Assembly (NCBI RefSeq): GCF_014237875.1
Contig: NZ_JACJVJ010000002.1
Location: 558,001-622,000 of the forward strand
Origin: Parasphingopyxis marina
Lineage (GTDB): Bacteria > Pseudomonadota > Alphaproteobacteria > Sphingomonadales > Sphingomonadaceae
DNA: 64,000 nucleotides
Direction: 5' to 3'
A program made the position numbers and the translations under genes. The notes beneath the pieces were generated by a model. It was not told where the DNA came from. It did no database searches and saw nothing but the letters and a program-made list of their open reading frames with translations. Positions 17,127-25,966 of the stretch are shown here, piece by piece. Within the stretch, counting starts at the first letter, position 1. Every line of letters starts with the position of its first letter.

Positions 17127-18255
17127 GCTCGCCCTCTATATCCACTGGCCCTTTTGCGTTTCGAAATGCCCCTATTGCGACTTCAACAGCCATGTCCGGG
17201 ACAATGTCGATCAGAATCTTTGGCGGGATGCCTTGCTCGCGGATCTGGCGTATGAGGCCTCGCTGCTGCCCGATGCCAGGCTGATATCGATCTTCTTTGG
17301 CGGTGGCACACCGTCGCTGATGCCGCCGGAGACCGTCGCGGCCCTGATCGAGGCCGCCGGGCAACATTGGCGCATGGACGACGCTGTGGAGATCACGCTG
17401 GAAGCCAACCCGTCCTCGGTCGAGGCTGCGCGCTTTGGCGATCTCGCCCGGGCGGGCGTAAACCGCGTTTCCCTGGGTCTCCAGTCGCTCGACGACGAGG
17501 CGCTGCGCTTTCTTGGCCGCGCGCATGACGTGGCCGAGAGCCTGGCTGCGCTCAAGACTGCGCAACAGGCCTTCACCCGCGTCAGCTTCGATCTCATCTA
17601 TGCCCTGCCCGGACAAACGGAAGCGGCCTGGTCAGCGGAGCTGAAAAGCGCACTGGCCTTTGGCACCGACCACCTCTCGCTTTACCAGCTTACCATCGAG
17701 CCCGGCACGCGCTTCGCGACGCTGGCCGCACGGGGCGAGATTGCGGAGGCCGATCCGGACTACGGAGCAGCGCTTTATACGGCGACGCAGGATCTGACCG
17801 AAGCCGTTGGCCTGCCCGCCTATGAAATTTCCAACCATGCCCGGCCCGGCGAGGAAAGCCGCCACAATCTCGCCTATTGGCGCTACCGGCCCTATGCGGG
17901 CATCGGTCCCGGTGCCCATGGCCGGCGCACCGCTATGGCCACGGTAAGGCACAAGAAACCGGAGAACTGGCTAATGGCGGTTGCGCGCAACGGCCATGGC
18001 CTGCAGGCGGAGGAACGCCTTGCCTCGCGTGACGAGGCCGTCGAAGCGGTGATGATGGGTCTGCGGCTCAACGAAGGCATTGACCGAACCGCATTGAGCC
18101 AAGCCGTTATCGACGAGGCGAATGTCGACAGGCTCGCGGCATTGGGGCTGCTCCATAAGCAGGGGAGCCGGATCGCGGCGACTTTGCCAGGTCGCCTCGT
18201 TCTCAACAGCCTGCTTGCCGAAATAATCGCGGACGCGCCCACCCTTCCCGCGTGA
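17119..18255 (+). CDS. hemW: radical SAM heme chaperone HemW, 378 aa
   Basis: This is a HemW-type radical SAM protein (formerly annotated as oxygen-independent coproporphyrinogen oxidase) that binds and transfers heme. The CxxxCxxC cluster motif is [13 protein letters not shown], beginning near residue 13. [15 protein letters not shown] and [10 protein letters not shown] are SAM-binding elements, and [35 protein letters not shown] is characteristic of the HemW branch. The additional Cys of true HemN is absent. It is the third gene of the overlapping rph-rdgB-hemW run. Confidence 0.95.
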   Translation: MTELALYIHWPFCVSKCPYCDFNSHVRDNVDQNLWRDALLADLAYEASLLPDARLISIFFGGGTPSLMPPETVAALIEAAGQHWRMDDAVEITLEANPSSVEAARFGDLARAGVNRVSLGLQSLDDEALRFLGRAHDVAESLAALKTAQQAFTRVSFDLIYALPGQTEAAWSAELKSALAFGTDHLSLYQLTIEPGTRFATLAARGEIAEADPDYGAALYTATQDLTEAVGLPAYEISNHARPGEESRHNLAYWRYRPYAGIGPGAHGRRTAMATVRHKKPENWLMAVARNGHGLQAEERLASRDEAVEAVMMGLRLNEGIDRTALSQAVIDEANVDRLAALGLLHKQGSRIAATLPGRLVLNSLLAEIIADAPTLPA

Positions 18256-18270
18256 TTTCGCGCCGCGAAA
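18256..18270 (+). terminator. perfect stem-loop at the hemW stop
   Basis: TTTCGCG-C-CGCGAAA begins at the base after the hemW stop. No T-tract follows, so it is a weak terminator candidate or an mRNA 3'-end hairpin. Confidence 0.4.
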
Positions 18271-18369
18271 CGAGGCGGACCGTCTCCCCTGCCTGACCAA
18301 TGAGCGCCTTTTTTGCAACTATTGCGCGGCCCGTCTGTTGAATCTCCTGTAAAATAAGGAGTTTTCACC

Positions 18370-18660
18370 ATGAAAAAGATGATTTTGACCACAGCAGCCT
18401 GCGCCTCCGCGCTCGCGATCTCCGCCTGTGCTGACAATTATGCGGTTGAAGGCGCGGCGGTTGGCGCTGCGACCGGCGCCGTCGTCGGTGCCAGCACCGA
18501 TCTTGACGACGAGACGTCCGCCGCTGTCGGCGCGGCCGCAGGTGCTGCTATCGGCTCACAAATCGAACGCGACGGCGATTGCGACGGTTATGACCGGCGC
18601 GGTCGTCTCGATCCCGATTGCTATGGCCGCGAGGGATATCCCGACCGCTACCGGGATTAG
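18370..18660 (+). CDS. glycine-zipper lipoprotein, 96 aa
   Basis: This is a small envelope lipoprotein of unknown role. The start has a strong AAGGAG site. The signal MKKMILTTAACASALAISAC contains a lipobox (AISAC). Two alanine/glycine-zipper stretches follow (VGAATGAVVGAS; AAVGAAAGAAIGSQ), like those of OsmB/YmgG-type proteins. The end is a charged, Tyr/Asp/Arg-rich tail (YDRRGRLDPDCYGREGYPDRYRD). It is monocistronic between hemW and the convergent lpoA-like gene, whose stop lies 11 bp away. Membrane association is the only function that can be inferred. Confidence 0.85.
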   Translation: MKKMILTTAACASALAISACADNYAVEGAAVGAATGAVVGASTDLDDETSAAVGAAAGAAIGSQIERDGDCDGYDRRGRLDPDCYGREGYPDRYRD

Positions 18661-18671
18661 CGCGTTCTGAT

Positions 18672-19853
18672 CTAGCCGCCAAAGCCGTTCGGCGCCGGCG
18701 ACACCACGGTGAAACCGCCGGGGCCGATCTGCTGCACCTCGAGCGCCCGCTCGGCGATGCCGTCGCTCCCGAACCGGAAAGCGCCGTCCACGCCGGTGAA
18801 TCCGTCGCTGTCGGTCAATTCGCTCACGGGGAACGGCCGTCCGATATTCCATCCGCGCGAAATTCGCACGACGAGCAATGCGGCATCGTAACCGAGGCTG
18901 GAAAGCCGGTAGGGATCGGCGCTGAACCGCGAGCGATAACGATTGCTCAGCGTTTGGAACATCCTGTCCGGCACGCTCGCAAACAGTGCGCCGTGCATCG
19001 CCGGATCGCGAGCAAGATCGGGCGAGTTGTTCCAGAGTTCGGTCCCGAGGATCTGCGCCCTGGTCGCGCCGCGATCGCGCAGCATCGTAACCGCCTGGCG
19101 CGCGGTGGTGCCGCTATCGGCGATAAGCACCGCATCGAAGGCCCCTTCCCCGTTAAGCTGGGTGACGGCCAGCTGGAGCGAGCGACCCGAGCGCGAATAG
19201 GTGCGGGTCGCGACCAGCGTGCCGCCGGCATCGCGCACGGCCTGACGATAGGCTTCGAGCGCGCGCTGGCCATAAAGACCTTCGGGGATGAGCGCTGCGA
19301 AACGCCGCGCACCGCGACCAGCCGCAAAGCTCGTCACCCGCGCGATTGACTGGGTCGGCGTAAAACCCATCAAATAGGTGCCATTGCCGGCAACGCTGCT
19401 GTCGTTCGAAAAGGCGATCATCGACAAACCGGCGCTGCGCGCGACCGGCGCTGCAGCGCGGACATTCTCGGCGAGCAGCGGCCCGAGGAACAGCCGGTTG
19501 CCATCGGAAAGCGCCCGGTTCGCGGCTGCGGTCGTGCCGCCGGCGCCGGCGGTGTCATAGGTGGTAATGCGCACGCGATCCGCATTGGTATCGAGAAGCG
19601 CCATATTGGCCGCATTGGCGATCGACTGGCCGACCCCGGCATTGTTGCCCGACATCGGAACGAGCAGGGCCACGCGCTGGCGTTGTTCATCCTGTGGAAT
19701 GCCCTGGGTGATGTCCGGCTGCTGCGTGCCTTCGTCGGGCCTCCCCGATCCCGGGAGGATGGTCTGACAGCCCGCGAGCGCCAGCGTGCCGACGATGAGG
19801 CCAAGCCGGAAAAGTAGCGAGGGCCGTTGCCCCCCGAGCCGCTGTAGTGCCAT
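18672..19853 (-). CDS. LpoA-like penicillin-binding protein activator, 393 aa
   Basis: This lipoprotein (lipobox LALAGC near residue 29) carries a periplasmic-binding-protein fold: VALLVPMSGNNAGVGQSIANAANMAL opens the domain and LGPLLAENVRAAAPVARSAGLSMIAFSND follows. It corresponds to the C-terminal domain of LpoA/YraM, the outer-membrane activator of PBP1A. At 393 residues it lacks the N-terminal TPR-like domain of E. coli LpoA. Gene order supports the call, since lpoA is divergent from rsmI in enterobacteria too. Start codons of lpoA-like and rsmI face each other only 13 bp apart or less. A PBP1a gene is at 51038. An amino-acid-binding role is a less likely alternative. Confidence 0.85.
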   Translation of the reverse strand: MALQRLGGQRPSLLFRLGLIVGTLALAGCQTILPGSGRPDEGTQQPDITQGIPQDEQRQRVALLVPMSGNNAGVGQSIANAANMALLDTNADRVRITTYDTAGAGGTTAAANRALSDGNRLFLGPLLAENVRAAAPVARSAGLSMIAFSNDSSVAGNGTYLMGFTPTQSIARVTSFAAGRGARRFAALIPEGLYGQRALEAYRQAVRDAGGTLVATRTYSRSGRSLQLAVTQLNGEGAFDAVLIADSGTTARQAVTMLRDRGATRAQILGTELWNNSPDLARDPAMHGALFASVPDRMFQTLSNRYRSRFSADPYRLSSLGYDAALLVVRISRGWNIGRPFPVSELTDSDGFTGVDGAFRFGSDGIAERALEVQQIGPGGFTVVSPAPNGFGG

Positions 19854-19866
19854 GACAAGAATCCTG

Positions 19867-20706
19867 ATGAACGATACCCTGAACCCGGGCCTTTATATCG
19901 TGGCCACGCCTATCGGCAACTTGCAAGACGTATCGGCGCGCGCCGAAACGACGCTGCGCAGCGCCGACCTGATCCTTGCCGAGGACAGCCGGGTGACATC
20001 CAAGCTGTTGAATCATCTCGGAATCCGCAAACCGGTTGCCGCCTATCACGATCACAACGCCGAAAAGGTGCGGCCCGGGCTCGTCGCCCAGATGGCCGAC
20101 AAGGCCATCGCGCTCGTGTCGGATGCCGGCACGCCGCTGATTTCCGATCCGGGCTACAAGCTTGTCCGCGATGCGCGCGCCGAAGGCCATATGGTGACGA
20201 GTATCCCCGGCCCCTGTGCCGCCATCGCCGCACTCACTCTGGCCGGGCTGCCGACCGACCGATTCCTGTTCGCCGGATTCCTACCGGCCAAGGCCAAGGC
20301 GCGCGATGACGCAATAGCCGAGCTCGGCGCCGTCCGCGCGACTTTGGTGTTCTACGAGTCCGGCCCGCGGCTCGGCAAAAGTCTTGCTGCGCTCGCGCAA
20401 GGCCTTGGCGAGCGCGAAGCGGCAGTCGCGCGGGAGATCAGCAAGACCTTCGAGGAAACGGTGACCGACACGCTCGGCGCGCTTGCCGCCCGCTACGCCG
20501 AAACGCCGCCCAAGGGCGAGATCGTCATCGTTATCGCACCGCCGGGCGAAGCGGCGGCAGCAAGCGATACCGAGATCGATGCCGCGCTTGCCGACGCGCT
20601 CGAGCGCCTGCCGGTCGGCAAAGCCGCAGGCGAGGTCGCGACGAAATTCGGTCTCCGGCGCGGCGATCTTTACGACCGCGCCCTTGCCCTGAGAAGCGGC
20701 GATTGA
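19867..20706 (+). CDS. rsmI: 16S rRNA (cytidine-2'-O)-methyltransferase RsmI, 279 aa
   Basis: RsmI 2'-O-methylates C1402 of 16S rRNA. The tetrapyrrole-methylase fold is clear: GLYIVATPIGNLQDVSARA at the N-terminus, LILAEDSRVTSKLL, ALVSDAGTPLISDPGYKLV and SIPGPCAAIAALTLAGLPTD. The start at 19867 (MNDTLNPG) matches usual family starts; an ATG at 19852 would overlap the divergent lpoA-like start codon. The stop overlaps a TTG start for yraN (TTGA), so the two are translationally coupled. Confidence 0.95.
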   Translation: MNDTLNPGLYIVATPIGNLQDVSARAETTLRSADLILAEDSRVTSKLLNHLGIRKPVAAYHDHNAEKVRPGLVAQMADKAIALVSDAGTPLISDPGYKLVRDARAEGHMVTSIPGPCAAIAALTLAGLPTDRFLFAGFLPAKAKARDDAIAELGAVRATLVFYESGPRLGKSLAALAQGLGEREAAVAREISKTFEETVTDTLGALAARYAETPPKGEIVIVIAPPGEAAAASDTEIDAALADALERLPVGKAAGEVATKFGLRRGDLYDRALALRSGD

Positions 20707-21053
20707 CGCGCGAGCAGGCCGAACGGCGGGGACGGCGGGGCGAATGGTTGGCCGCCTGGTTTTTGCGGCTGAAAGGCTATCGCATCCTTGGCAAACGCCT
20801 GCGCACGCCGCGTGGCGAAGTCGATCTCGTCGCGAAGCGTGGCCGCACCATCGCCTTTGTCGAGGTGAAGACACGCGACACCGAAGCGGAGCTTTCCCTC
20901 GCCATCGACGAACGCCGCCTGGCCCGGGTTGCCGCCGCCGCCGAAATGCTCAGCGCCCGTTTCGCGGCGCGTGACGAAGATATCCGCATCGACGTGATTC
21001 TGATCGCGCGGGGCAAATGGCCGCAGCACATCGAAAATGCTTGGCTGGGGTAA
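20703..21053 (+). CDS. YraN/UPF0102 family endonuclease-like protein, 116 aa
   Basis: This is a small protein of the UPF0102 (YraN) family, with a predicted Holliday-junction-resolvase/restriction-endonuclease-like fold. It shows RRGRRGEWLAAWFLRLKGYRIL, then GEVDLVAKRGRTIAFVEVKTR, whose E-D-ExK residues match a PD-(D/E)xK nuclease core. A TTG at 20703 overlapping the rsmI stop is the only sensible start. The rsmI-yraN association is widely conserved. Biological role unknown; nuclease activity is a prediction from the motif. Confidence 0.9.
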   Translation: MTREQAERRGRRGEWLAAWFLRLKGYRILGKRLRTPRGEVDLVAKRGRTIAFVEVKTRDTEAELSLAIDERRLARVAAAAEMLSARFAARDEDIRIDVILIARGKWPQHIENAWLG

Positions 21054-21117
21054 AGCATGTCTGCGGTTGATTGCCGGCCACGCTGCGCTATCCCTCTGAT
21101 CCGAACAGGAGACGCGA

Positions 21118-22062
21118 ATGTCGCTCAATGTCGCGGTCCAGATGGACCCCATGGAATCGATCAAGATCGCGGGGGATTCGACCTTCGCAATCATGCTCTC
21201 GGCGCAGGCGCGCGGTCATCGCCTATGGCATTATGGCGTGCACGATCTTTGCTACAATGCGGACGGCACGCTGACGGCGCGGGCGCGGCCTGTAACCGTT
21301 CAGCGCGTCGAGGGCGATCATTACGAATTTGGCGAGTGGGAAAGGATCGACCTTAAATCGGACATCGACGTCGTGCTGATGCGACAGGACCCGCCTTTCG
21401 ATCTTTCCTACATCACAGCAACGCATCTGCTTGAGCGCATCCATCCCGACACGCTGGTGGTCAACGATCCCGCCTCGGTCCGTAACGCGCCGGAGAAAAT
21501 CTTCGTTCTCGATTTCGCGGAATTCATGCCGCCGACCCTGATCACACGCAATCTGGAGGACGTGCGCGCCTTTCAGCGCGAGCATGGCGAGGTCGTTATC
21601 AAGCCGATTTACGGCAATGCCGGCACCGCCGTATTCAAAATCGGCAAGGACGACGGCAACCTTCCCGCGCTCACCGAGCTTTTCAGCCAGGTCTGGGTCG
21701 AACCGTTCATGGTTCAGGCCTTCCTTCCGGACGTGGCGCAGGGCGACAAGCGCATCATTCTTGTCGACGGTGAAGCGACCGGCGGCGTCAACCGGCTCCC
21801 CAAGGCGGGCGAAATCCGCTCCAACTTCGCGGTCGGCGGATCGGGCGCGCAATCCGAACTCAGCGCGCGCGAACTCGAAATCTGCGAGGCACTGGGACCG
21901 GAACTCAAGAAGCGCGGCCTGCTCTTCGTCGGCATCGACGTGATCGGTGGCAAGCTGACCGAGATCAACGTTACCTCTCCTACCGGCATCGTCTCGATCG
22001 ATGCGTTCAACGGCACCGATACGGCGGCGAAGATCTGGGATGCGATAGAGGCCAAGGTCTGA
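21118..22062 (+). CDS. gshB: glutathione synthase, 314 aa
   Basis: This ATP-grasp enzyme joins gamma-glutamylcysteine and glycine. SLNVAVQMDPMESIKIAGDSTFAIMLSAQARGH is the typical N-terminus; VVIKPIYGNAGTAVFKI and DKRIILVDGEATGGVNRLPKAGEIRSNFAVGG (split here across ~218-245) are nucleotide- and substrate-binding segments, and FVGIDVIGGKLTEINVTSPTG completes the metal site. AGGAG precedes ATG. It supplies glutathione for the GST-superfamily proteins encoded at 32.5, 46.6 and 54.6 kb. Confidence 0.98.
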   Translation: MSLNVAVQMDPMESIKIAGDSTFAIMLSAQARGHRLWHYGVHDLCYNADGTLTARARPVTVQRVEGDHYEFGEWERIDLKSDIDVVLMRQDPPFDLSYITATHLLERIHPDTLVVNDPASVRNAPEKIFVLDFAEFMPPTLITRNLEDVRAFQREHGEVVIKPIYGNAGTAVFKIGKDDGNLPALTELFSQVWVEPFMVQAFLPDVAQGDKRIILVDGEATGGVNRLPKAGEIRSNFAVGGSGAQSELSARELEICEALGPELKKRGLLFVGIDVIGGKLTEINVTSPTGIVSIDAFNGTDTAAKIWDAIEAKV

Positions 22063-22065
22063 CAT

Positions 22066-22662
22066 TTGGCCGATTGGGTCGCGTCATGGATCGAGCAATC
22101 GGGCTATGCCGGCATAGCCCTGATGATGATGCTCGAAACCGTCTTTCCGCCGATCCCGTCCGAAATCGTCATGCCGCTCGCCGGGCTCGAAGCCCAGCGC
22201 GGATCGATCAGCTTGTTGGGCGGCATTCTCGCAGGAACCGCTGGCGCGATGGCCGGGAATTTTTTCTGGTACTCGCTGGCACGACGCATCGGCAAGAACC
22301 GTTTCAAGCCGCTTGTCGAAAGGCATGGCCGGTTCTTCACGCTGACCTGGTCAGAGATCGAGCGCGGCGACCGGCTGTTCGATCGCTATGATCGCTGGTT
22401 CGTCTGTCTGGGAAGGATGGTGCCGACCATCCGCTCTCTGGTTTCGATTCCGGCCGGACTGTTCGAGATGCGTGCCTTGCCCTTTCTCCTGTGGTCGACA
22501 ACGGGCACCCTGGGATGGACCGCTCTTCTCGCCACGGCGGGCTATATGCTGGGTGACCAATACGCGGCGGTCGGGCGTTATCTGAATCCCGCCTCCAACG
22601 TCGTGCTGGCTTTGCTGATCGGCGGCTATCTTTATCGCGTGGCGACGTGGAAGCCACGCTAA
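22066..22662 (+). CDS. DedA-family membrane protein, 198 aa
   Basis: DedA proteins are inner-membrane transporters or scramblases implicated in recycling undecaprenyl phosphate and other lipids. The first helix region YAGIALMMMLETVFPPIPSEIVMPLAGLEA and the segment GAMAGNFFWYSLARRIG are family hallmarks, as is RMVPTIRSLVSIPAGLFEM (the conserved R-x-x-P...G...M motif). Four to five membrane helices are expected. The only upstream start in frame is TTG at 22066, three bases after gshB, so it is probably co-transcribed with gshB. Confidence 0.9.
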   Translation: MADWVASWIEQSGYAGIALMMMLETVFPPIPSEIVMPLAGLEAQRGSISLLGGILAGTAGAMAGNFFWYSLARRIGKNRFKPLVERHGRFFTLTWSEIERGDRLFDRYDRWFVCLGRMVPTIRSLVSIPAGLFEMRALPFLLWSTTGTLGWTALLATAGYMLGDQYAAVGRYLNPASNVVLALLIGGYLYRVATWKPR

Positions 22663-22675
22663 TGGGGGAACCGCG

Positions 22676-23605
22676 CTAGGCCCGCGGATGGGAATGGCGG
22701 TAAACGTCGAGCAGGTGCGCCGCGTCTACCGACGTATATATCTGCGTCGAGCTGAGGCTGGCATGGCCGAGCAGTTCCTGAAGCGAACGCAAGTCGGCGC
22801 CCCGCGCCAGCAGATGCGTCGCAAAACTGTGGCGCAGCGCATGCGGCGTCGTGCGGCCCGAGAGGCCGAGCCGCACCCGTGCGCCGCGCACCGCCCGGCG
22901 TACGATATCGCTGCCCAACGGTCCGCCGCGCGCGCCCCGAAATACAGGGTCGTCGTGGCCGATCGGCCACGGACAGAGTTTCACGTAATTTTCGATCGCC
23001 TCGCGCACCTGGGGCAGCAGCGGCACGATCCGCGTCTTGTCCCGCTTGCCGGTCACGCTCAGTGTCTCGCCCAGCGGCAATACCGCGCCGGTCAGCCCCA
23101 ATGCCTCGCCGACGCGCAAGCCCGCACCATAGAGCAGCAGCAGCACCGCCCAGTCGCGCGCGCCGATCCATGGCTCGTCGGCCTGGGCCGCGATATCTTC
23201 GGCCAGCGCCAGCGCTTCGTCCGGCGATACCGGGCGTGGCACGCCGGGCTTGAGCTTTGGCCCTTTGACCCGGGGCAAAGCCGCATCCTCACCCGATCGC
23301 TCGGCAGCAAAGTTCAAAAACCCCCTGATGGCGGAAAGCTCGCGCGCCGTAGACCGGTTGGCGAGCCCGTCACCACGGCGTCGCGCCAGATAGGCGCGCA
23401 AGTCGGCGGCCTCGATCTTGCGCAAACTGGCAGGCGACACCGCTTCTGCGAAGTGCTCGCCCAGGAACATGATCAACCGATGTGCGGTCGCGACATAGGC
23501 CCGAACGGTATGGGGGGAACGTCGCCGGTCACGGCGAAGATGCGCGCCCCAATCCTCGGCAAGGCGGGACGCGGAGTGGTTATCGAGGGTCAGGGCAGCA
23601 GCCAA
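22676..23605 (-). CDS. xerC: tyrosine recombinase XerC, 309 aa
   Basis: XerC with XerD resolves chromosome dimers at dif. The N-terminal SAM-like domain (HTVRAYVATAHRLIMFLGEHF) is followed by the catalytic domain with the R-K-H-R-H-Y set: AGLRVGEALGL, VTGKRDKTRIVPL, HALRHSFATHLLARG, LLGHASLSSTQIYTSVD. A TTG at 23605 gives family-normal length and overlaps the upstream DUF484 gene by 16 nt; no ATG fits. DUF484-xerC is the chromosomal housekeeping order, so this is not a mobile-element integrase. Confidence 0.93.
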   Translation of the reverse strand: MAAALTLDNHSASRLAEDWGAHLRRDRRRSPHTVRAYVATAHRLIMFLGEHFAEAVSPASLRKIEAADLRAYLARRRGDGLANRSTARELSAIRGFLNFAAERSGEDAALPRVKGPKLKPGVPRPVSPDEALALAEDIAAQADEPWIGARDWAVLLLLYGAGLRVGEALGLTGAVLPLGETLSVTGKRDKTRIVPLLPQVREAIENYVKLCPWPIGHDDPVFRGARGGPLGSDIVRRAVRGARVRLGLSGRTTPHALRHSFATHLLARGADLRSLQELLGHASLSSTQIYTSVDAAHLLDVYRHSHPRA

Positions 23606-24150
23606 CGCCCGATCAGCCGGGCGAGGCTGTCTCCCAAGAAGCGTAAAAGGTCCGCGCCATGTTCGGTCTCGAAGTCTTCGCTTTCGCGCTGACCGAGCGC
23701 CAGTAGCCCCGAAGGCAGCGGCGCGGCATTGTCGAGCCGGACCAACGCCTCGGCCTGCACAAGCGCCGAAGACGGGCCGAATAGCGGGTGGCCTTGTTCG
23801 CAAGCGCGCAGCAAGACGCCCTCGATCTCCCCGGCCGCTTTCTCGATGATCGCCCGCTCCACGAACTGCATGCCGGAAATATCGGCACGCACGCCGCGAT
23901 CGCCGACATAAAGGGCAAGGCTCACCGCATCGACGCCAAGGATATCCGGCCATTGCTGCGTCACGATGTGCAGCAGGTGATCCAGTCCGTCGGCCTCGAT
24001 TGCCGCGAGCACGGCATTGTGGATCGCCGCCGTCGCGCCCGAATGGCCGTGCGCGAAGGCGAGCAGGTCGCGATTGTCTTCCTCGGCCTGTGCCACGCGG
24101 CGCTGCAATTGCGCCACCGCTCCGGTCTCAAAGTCTATCACCGTCCCCAT
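23590..24150 (-). CDS. DUF484 family protein, 186 aa
   Basis: This conserved GAF-like protein lies directly upstream of xerC, as in many proteobacteria. An N-terminal coiled segment (VAQLQRRVAQAEEDNRDLLAFAHGH) precedes a GAF-like domain (ILGVDAVSLALYVGDRGVRADI; LPSGLLALGQRESEDFETEHGADLLRFLGDSLARLI). No enzymatic motif is present. Its role is unknown; the link with XerC suggests a function near chromosome segregation or signalling, but this is association only. Confidence 0.88.
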   Translation of the reverse strand: MGTVIDFETGAVAQLQRRVAQAEEDNRDLLAFAHGHSGATAAIHNAVLAAIEADGLDHLLHIVTQQWPDILGVDAVSLALYVGDRGVRADISGMQFVERAIIEKAAGEIEGVLLRACEQGHPLFGPSSALVQAEALVRLDNAAPLPSGLLALGQRESEDFETEHGADLLRFLGDSLARLIGRWLLP

Positions 24151-24326
24151 GGCTCGGGATTCTAACGGAAAGATGGTTAAGAAGATATGAGTTTATCCAC
24201 CCGATGGCGTCCCTTGTGCAGCGGCAAACGGTGCGGCTTTTGCCCATAAACGGCGCGAGCGGGCCGTGCTTTCGCCACGAACATGTCTTAGGAGCGTGGC
24301 TCCGCCAGCCCGCAACAACGGAAAAT

Positions 24327-24560
24327 ATGATGGCCAATCCGATTACCGAGCATCTGAACGAAGTCGATGAAAGCTATGGCGAACATCTCGTCACCGCATC
24401 CGGTTTCGGGCTTCGCATGATGGCCGCGGGCTTTCTCTGCTTCGTACATGGCATCCTCCCCTTCCTCTTCAAGCGAACGGCGAGCGACACGGTCAGCGCG
24501 CTGCATGACGAAATGGTCATCAAACGTCGCAAGGCCTATGACGAGCATTGGGTAATCTAA
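24327..24560 (+). CDS. DUF6356-like small membrane protein, 77 aa
   Basis: The start is [21 protein letters not shown] at 24327 (or the adjacent ATG at 24330). One hydrophobic segment, [22 protein letters not shown], is followed by a charged tail ([12 protein letters not shown]). The pattern E.YGEHL..A..FG.RM...G..C..H...PFLF is that of a small protein family common in sphingomonads. Function is unknown. It lies 25 bp before the thiolase gene and may be co-transcribed with it. Confidence 0.75.
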   Translation: MMANPITEHLNEVDESYGEHLVTASGFGLRMMAAGFLCFVHGILPFLFKRTASDTVSALHDEMVIKRRKAYDEHWVI

Positions 24561-24585
24561 AGACAGTTTGGGAAGAGGAATTCAC

Positions 24586-25782
24586 ATGCGCGAAGCCGCC
24601 ATCGTTTCGACGGCGCGCACGCCGATCGGCAAAGCCTATCGCGGCGCGTTCAACGCCACCGAAGCACCGGCGCTTGGCGCCCATGTCGTCAACGCCGCGA
24701 TCGAGCGCGCGGGCGTAGACCCTGAGCGTATCGACGATTTCTTTTTCGGTGCCGGCAACCAATGGGGTACGCAGGGCGCCAATCTCGGCCGGATGACCTT
24801 GTTCGCCGCCGGGCTTCCGGACACGATTCCCGCTTTCACGCTGGACAGGAAATGCGGATCGGGCCTGACGGCAGTGGCGCTCGCCGCCCGCGCCATCATC
24901 TGCGACGAGACGGATGTCGCCATGGCGGGCGGCATGGAGAGCATCACCCATACTGTAACCGCCGATGCGCCGCGCTACATCAACGAATCCGTCATCGAAC
25001 ACGTCCCGCACGCCTATATGCCGATGATCGAGACCGCCGAGATCGTCGCGGAGCGCTATGGCATCAGCCGCGAGGCGCAGGACGCATTCGGCGCGATGAG
25101 CCAGCAGCGCGCCGTCGCCGCGACCGAAGCCGGGCGCCTTGCCGAGGAAATCGTGCCGATCACCGTCGAAAAGCAGCTTTATGAAAAGGACGGCAGTAAG
25201 GCGGGCATGGAGACGGTCACGGTGAGCCACGACGAAGGGCTGCGCGCCGGAACGACCGCCGAAGGGCTGGCGGGATTGAGGACCGTCTGGAAAGACGGAA
25301 CCGTCATCAAGGAAGGCAGGAACATCACCGCCGGCAACGCCAGCCAGCTTTCCGACGGCGCTTCGGCGCAGATTCTGATGGACCGGGCGACCGCCGAGGC
25401 CGAGGGCAAGGACATCCTCGGCATCTATCGCGGTTTCCAGGTCGCCGGATGCGCGCCGGAGGAAATGGGCATCGGGCCTGTGTTCGCGATTCCCAAATTG
25501 CTGGAACGCACCGGCGTTGCCATGGATGAAATCGGCCTGTTCGAAATCAACGAAGCGTTCGCCAGCCAATGCCTCTATTGCCGCGATACGCTGGGCATCG
25601 ATCCGGAAAAGCTCAACGTCGACGGCGGCGCCATCGCGATCGGCCATCCCTTCGGCATGACCGGCAGCCGGCTTGTCGGCCATGCGCTGGTCGAGGGGCG
25701 CCGGCGGGGCGTGCGCTATGTCGTCGTGTCGATGTGCACGGCGGGCGGCATGGGCGCGGCGGGCCTGTTCGAAATCGTCTGA
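24586..25782 (+). CDS. acetyl-CoA acyltransferase (thiolase), 398 aa
   Basis: The thiolase II family includes both beta-oxidation 3-ketoacyl-CoA thiolases and biosynthetic acetoacetyl-CoA thiolases. The nucleophile Cys is in [17 protein letters not shown] (near residue 91), and the other active-site motifs [24 protein letters not shown] and [12 protein letters not shown] are intact. The start at 24586 follows GGAAGAGGAA. No paired fadB gene is present, so direction and chain-length preference cannot be told. Confidence 0.93.
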   Translation: MREAAIVSTARTPIGKAYRGAFNATEAPALGAHVVNAAIERAGVDPERIDDFFFGAGNQWGTQGANLGRMTLFAAGLPDTIPAFTLDRKCGSGLTAVALAARAIICDETDVAMAGGMESITHTVTADAPRYINESVIEHVPHAYMPMIETAEIVAERYGISREAQDAFGAMSQQRAVAATEAGRLAEEIVPITVEKQLYEKDGSKAGMETVTVSHDEGLRAGTTAEGLAGLRTVWKDGTVIKEGRNITAGNASQLSDGASAQILMDRATAEAEGKDILGIYRGFQVAGCAPEEMGIGPVFAIPKLLERTGVAMDEIGLFEINEAFASQCLYCRDTLGIDPEKLNVDGGAIAIGHPFGMTGSRLVGHALVEGRRRGVRYVVVSMCTAGGMGAAGLFEIV

Positions 25783-25800
25783 GAAACCCTTCCATGAAAT

Positions 25801-25820
25801 CCTGTGACCTCCGTCACAGG
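25801..25820. promoter_or_regulatory. CRP/FNR-type palindrome
   Basis: CCTGTGAC-CTCC-GTCACAGG has perfect 8-bp arms; its core TGTGA-N6-TCACA (25803-25818) matches the E. coli CRP consensus exactly. It lies 18 bp after the thiolase stop and ~150 bp before the next start. A plain transcript-end hairpin is the alternative, but no T-tract follows. Confidence 0.5.
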
Positions 25821-25966
25821 CCTATTCATGCGCCTTCCCCATAACGGCTTCCGGGGAGCGAAAGCTTCGGGCTCGACCTCTCCAGGGCCATCATGGTTCA
25901 TCCGGTTTTTTGCGACCCGGCCGGACGCCGTGATGGCCCCTCACCAGTTTGGTAGGGAGGCGAAAG

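Noticed and set aside
22676-23605. A tyrosine recombinase that could mark a genomic island or prophage.
   Set aside because: Full XerC features with DUF484 directly upstream is the housekeeping arrangement; no att repeats, phage genes or relaxase are near.
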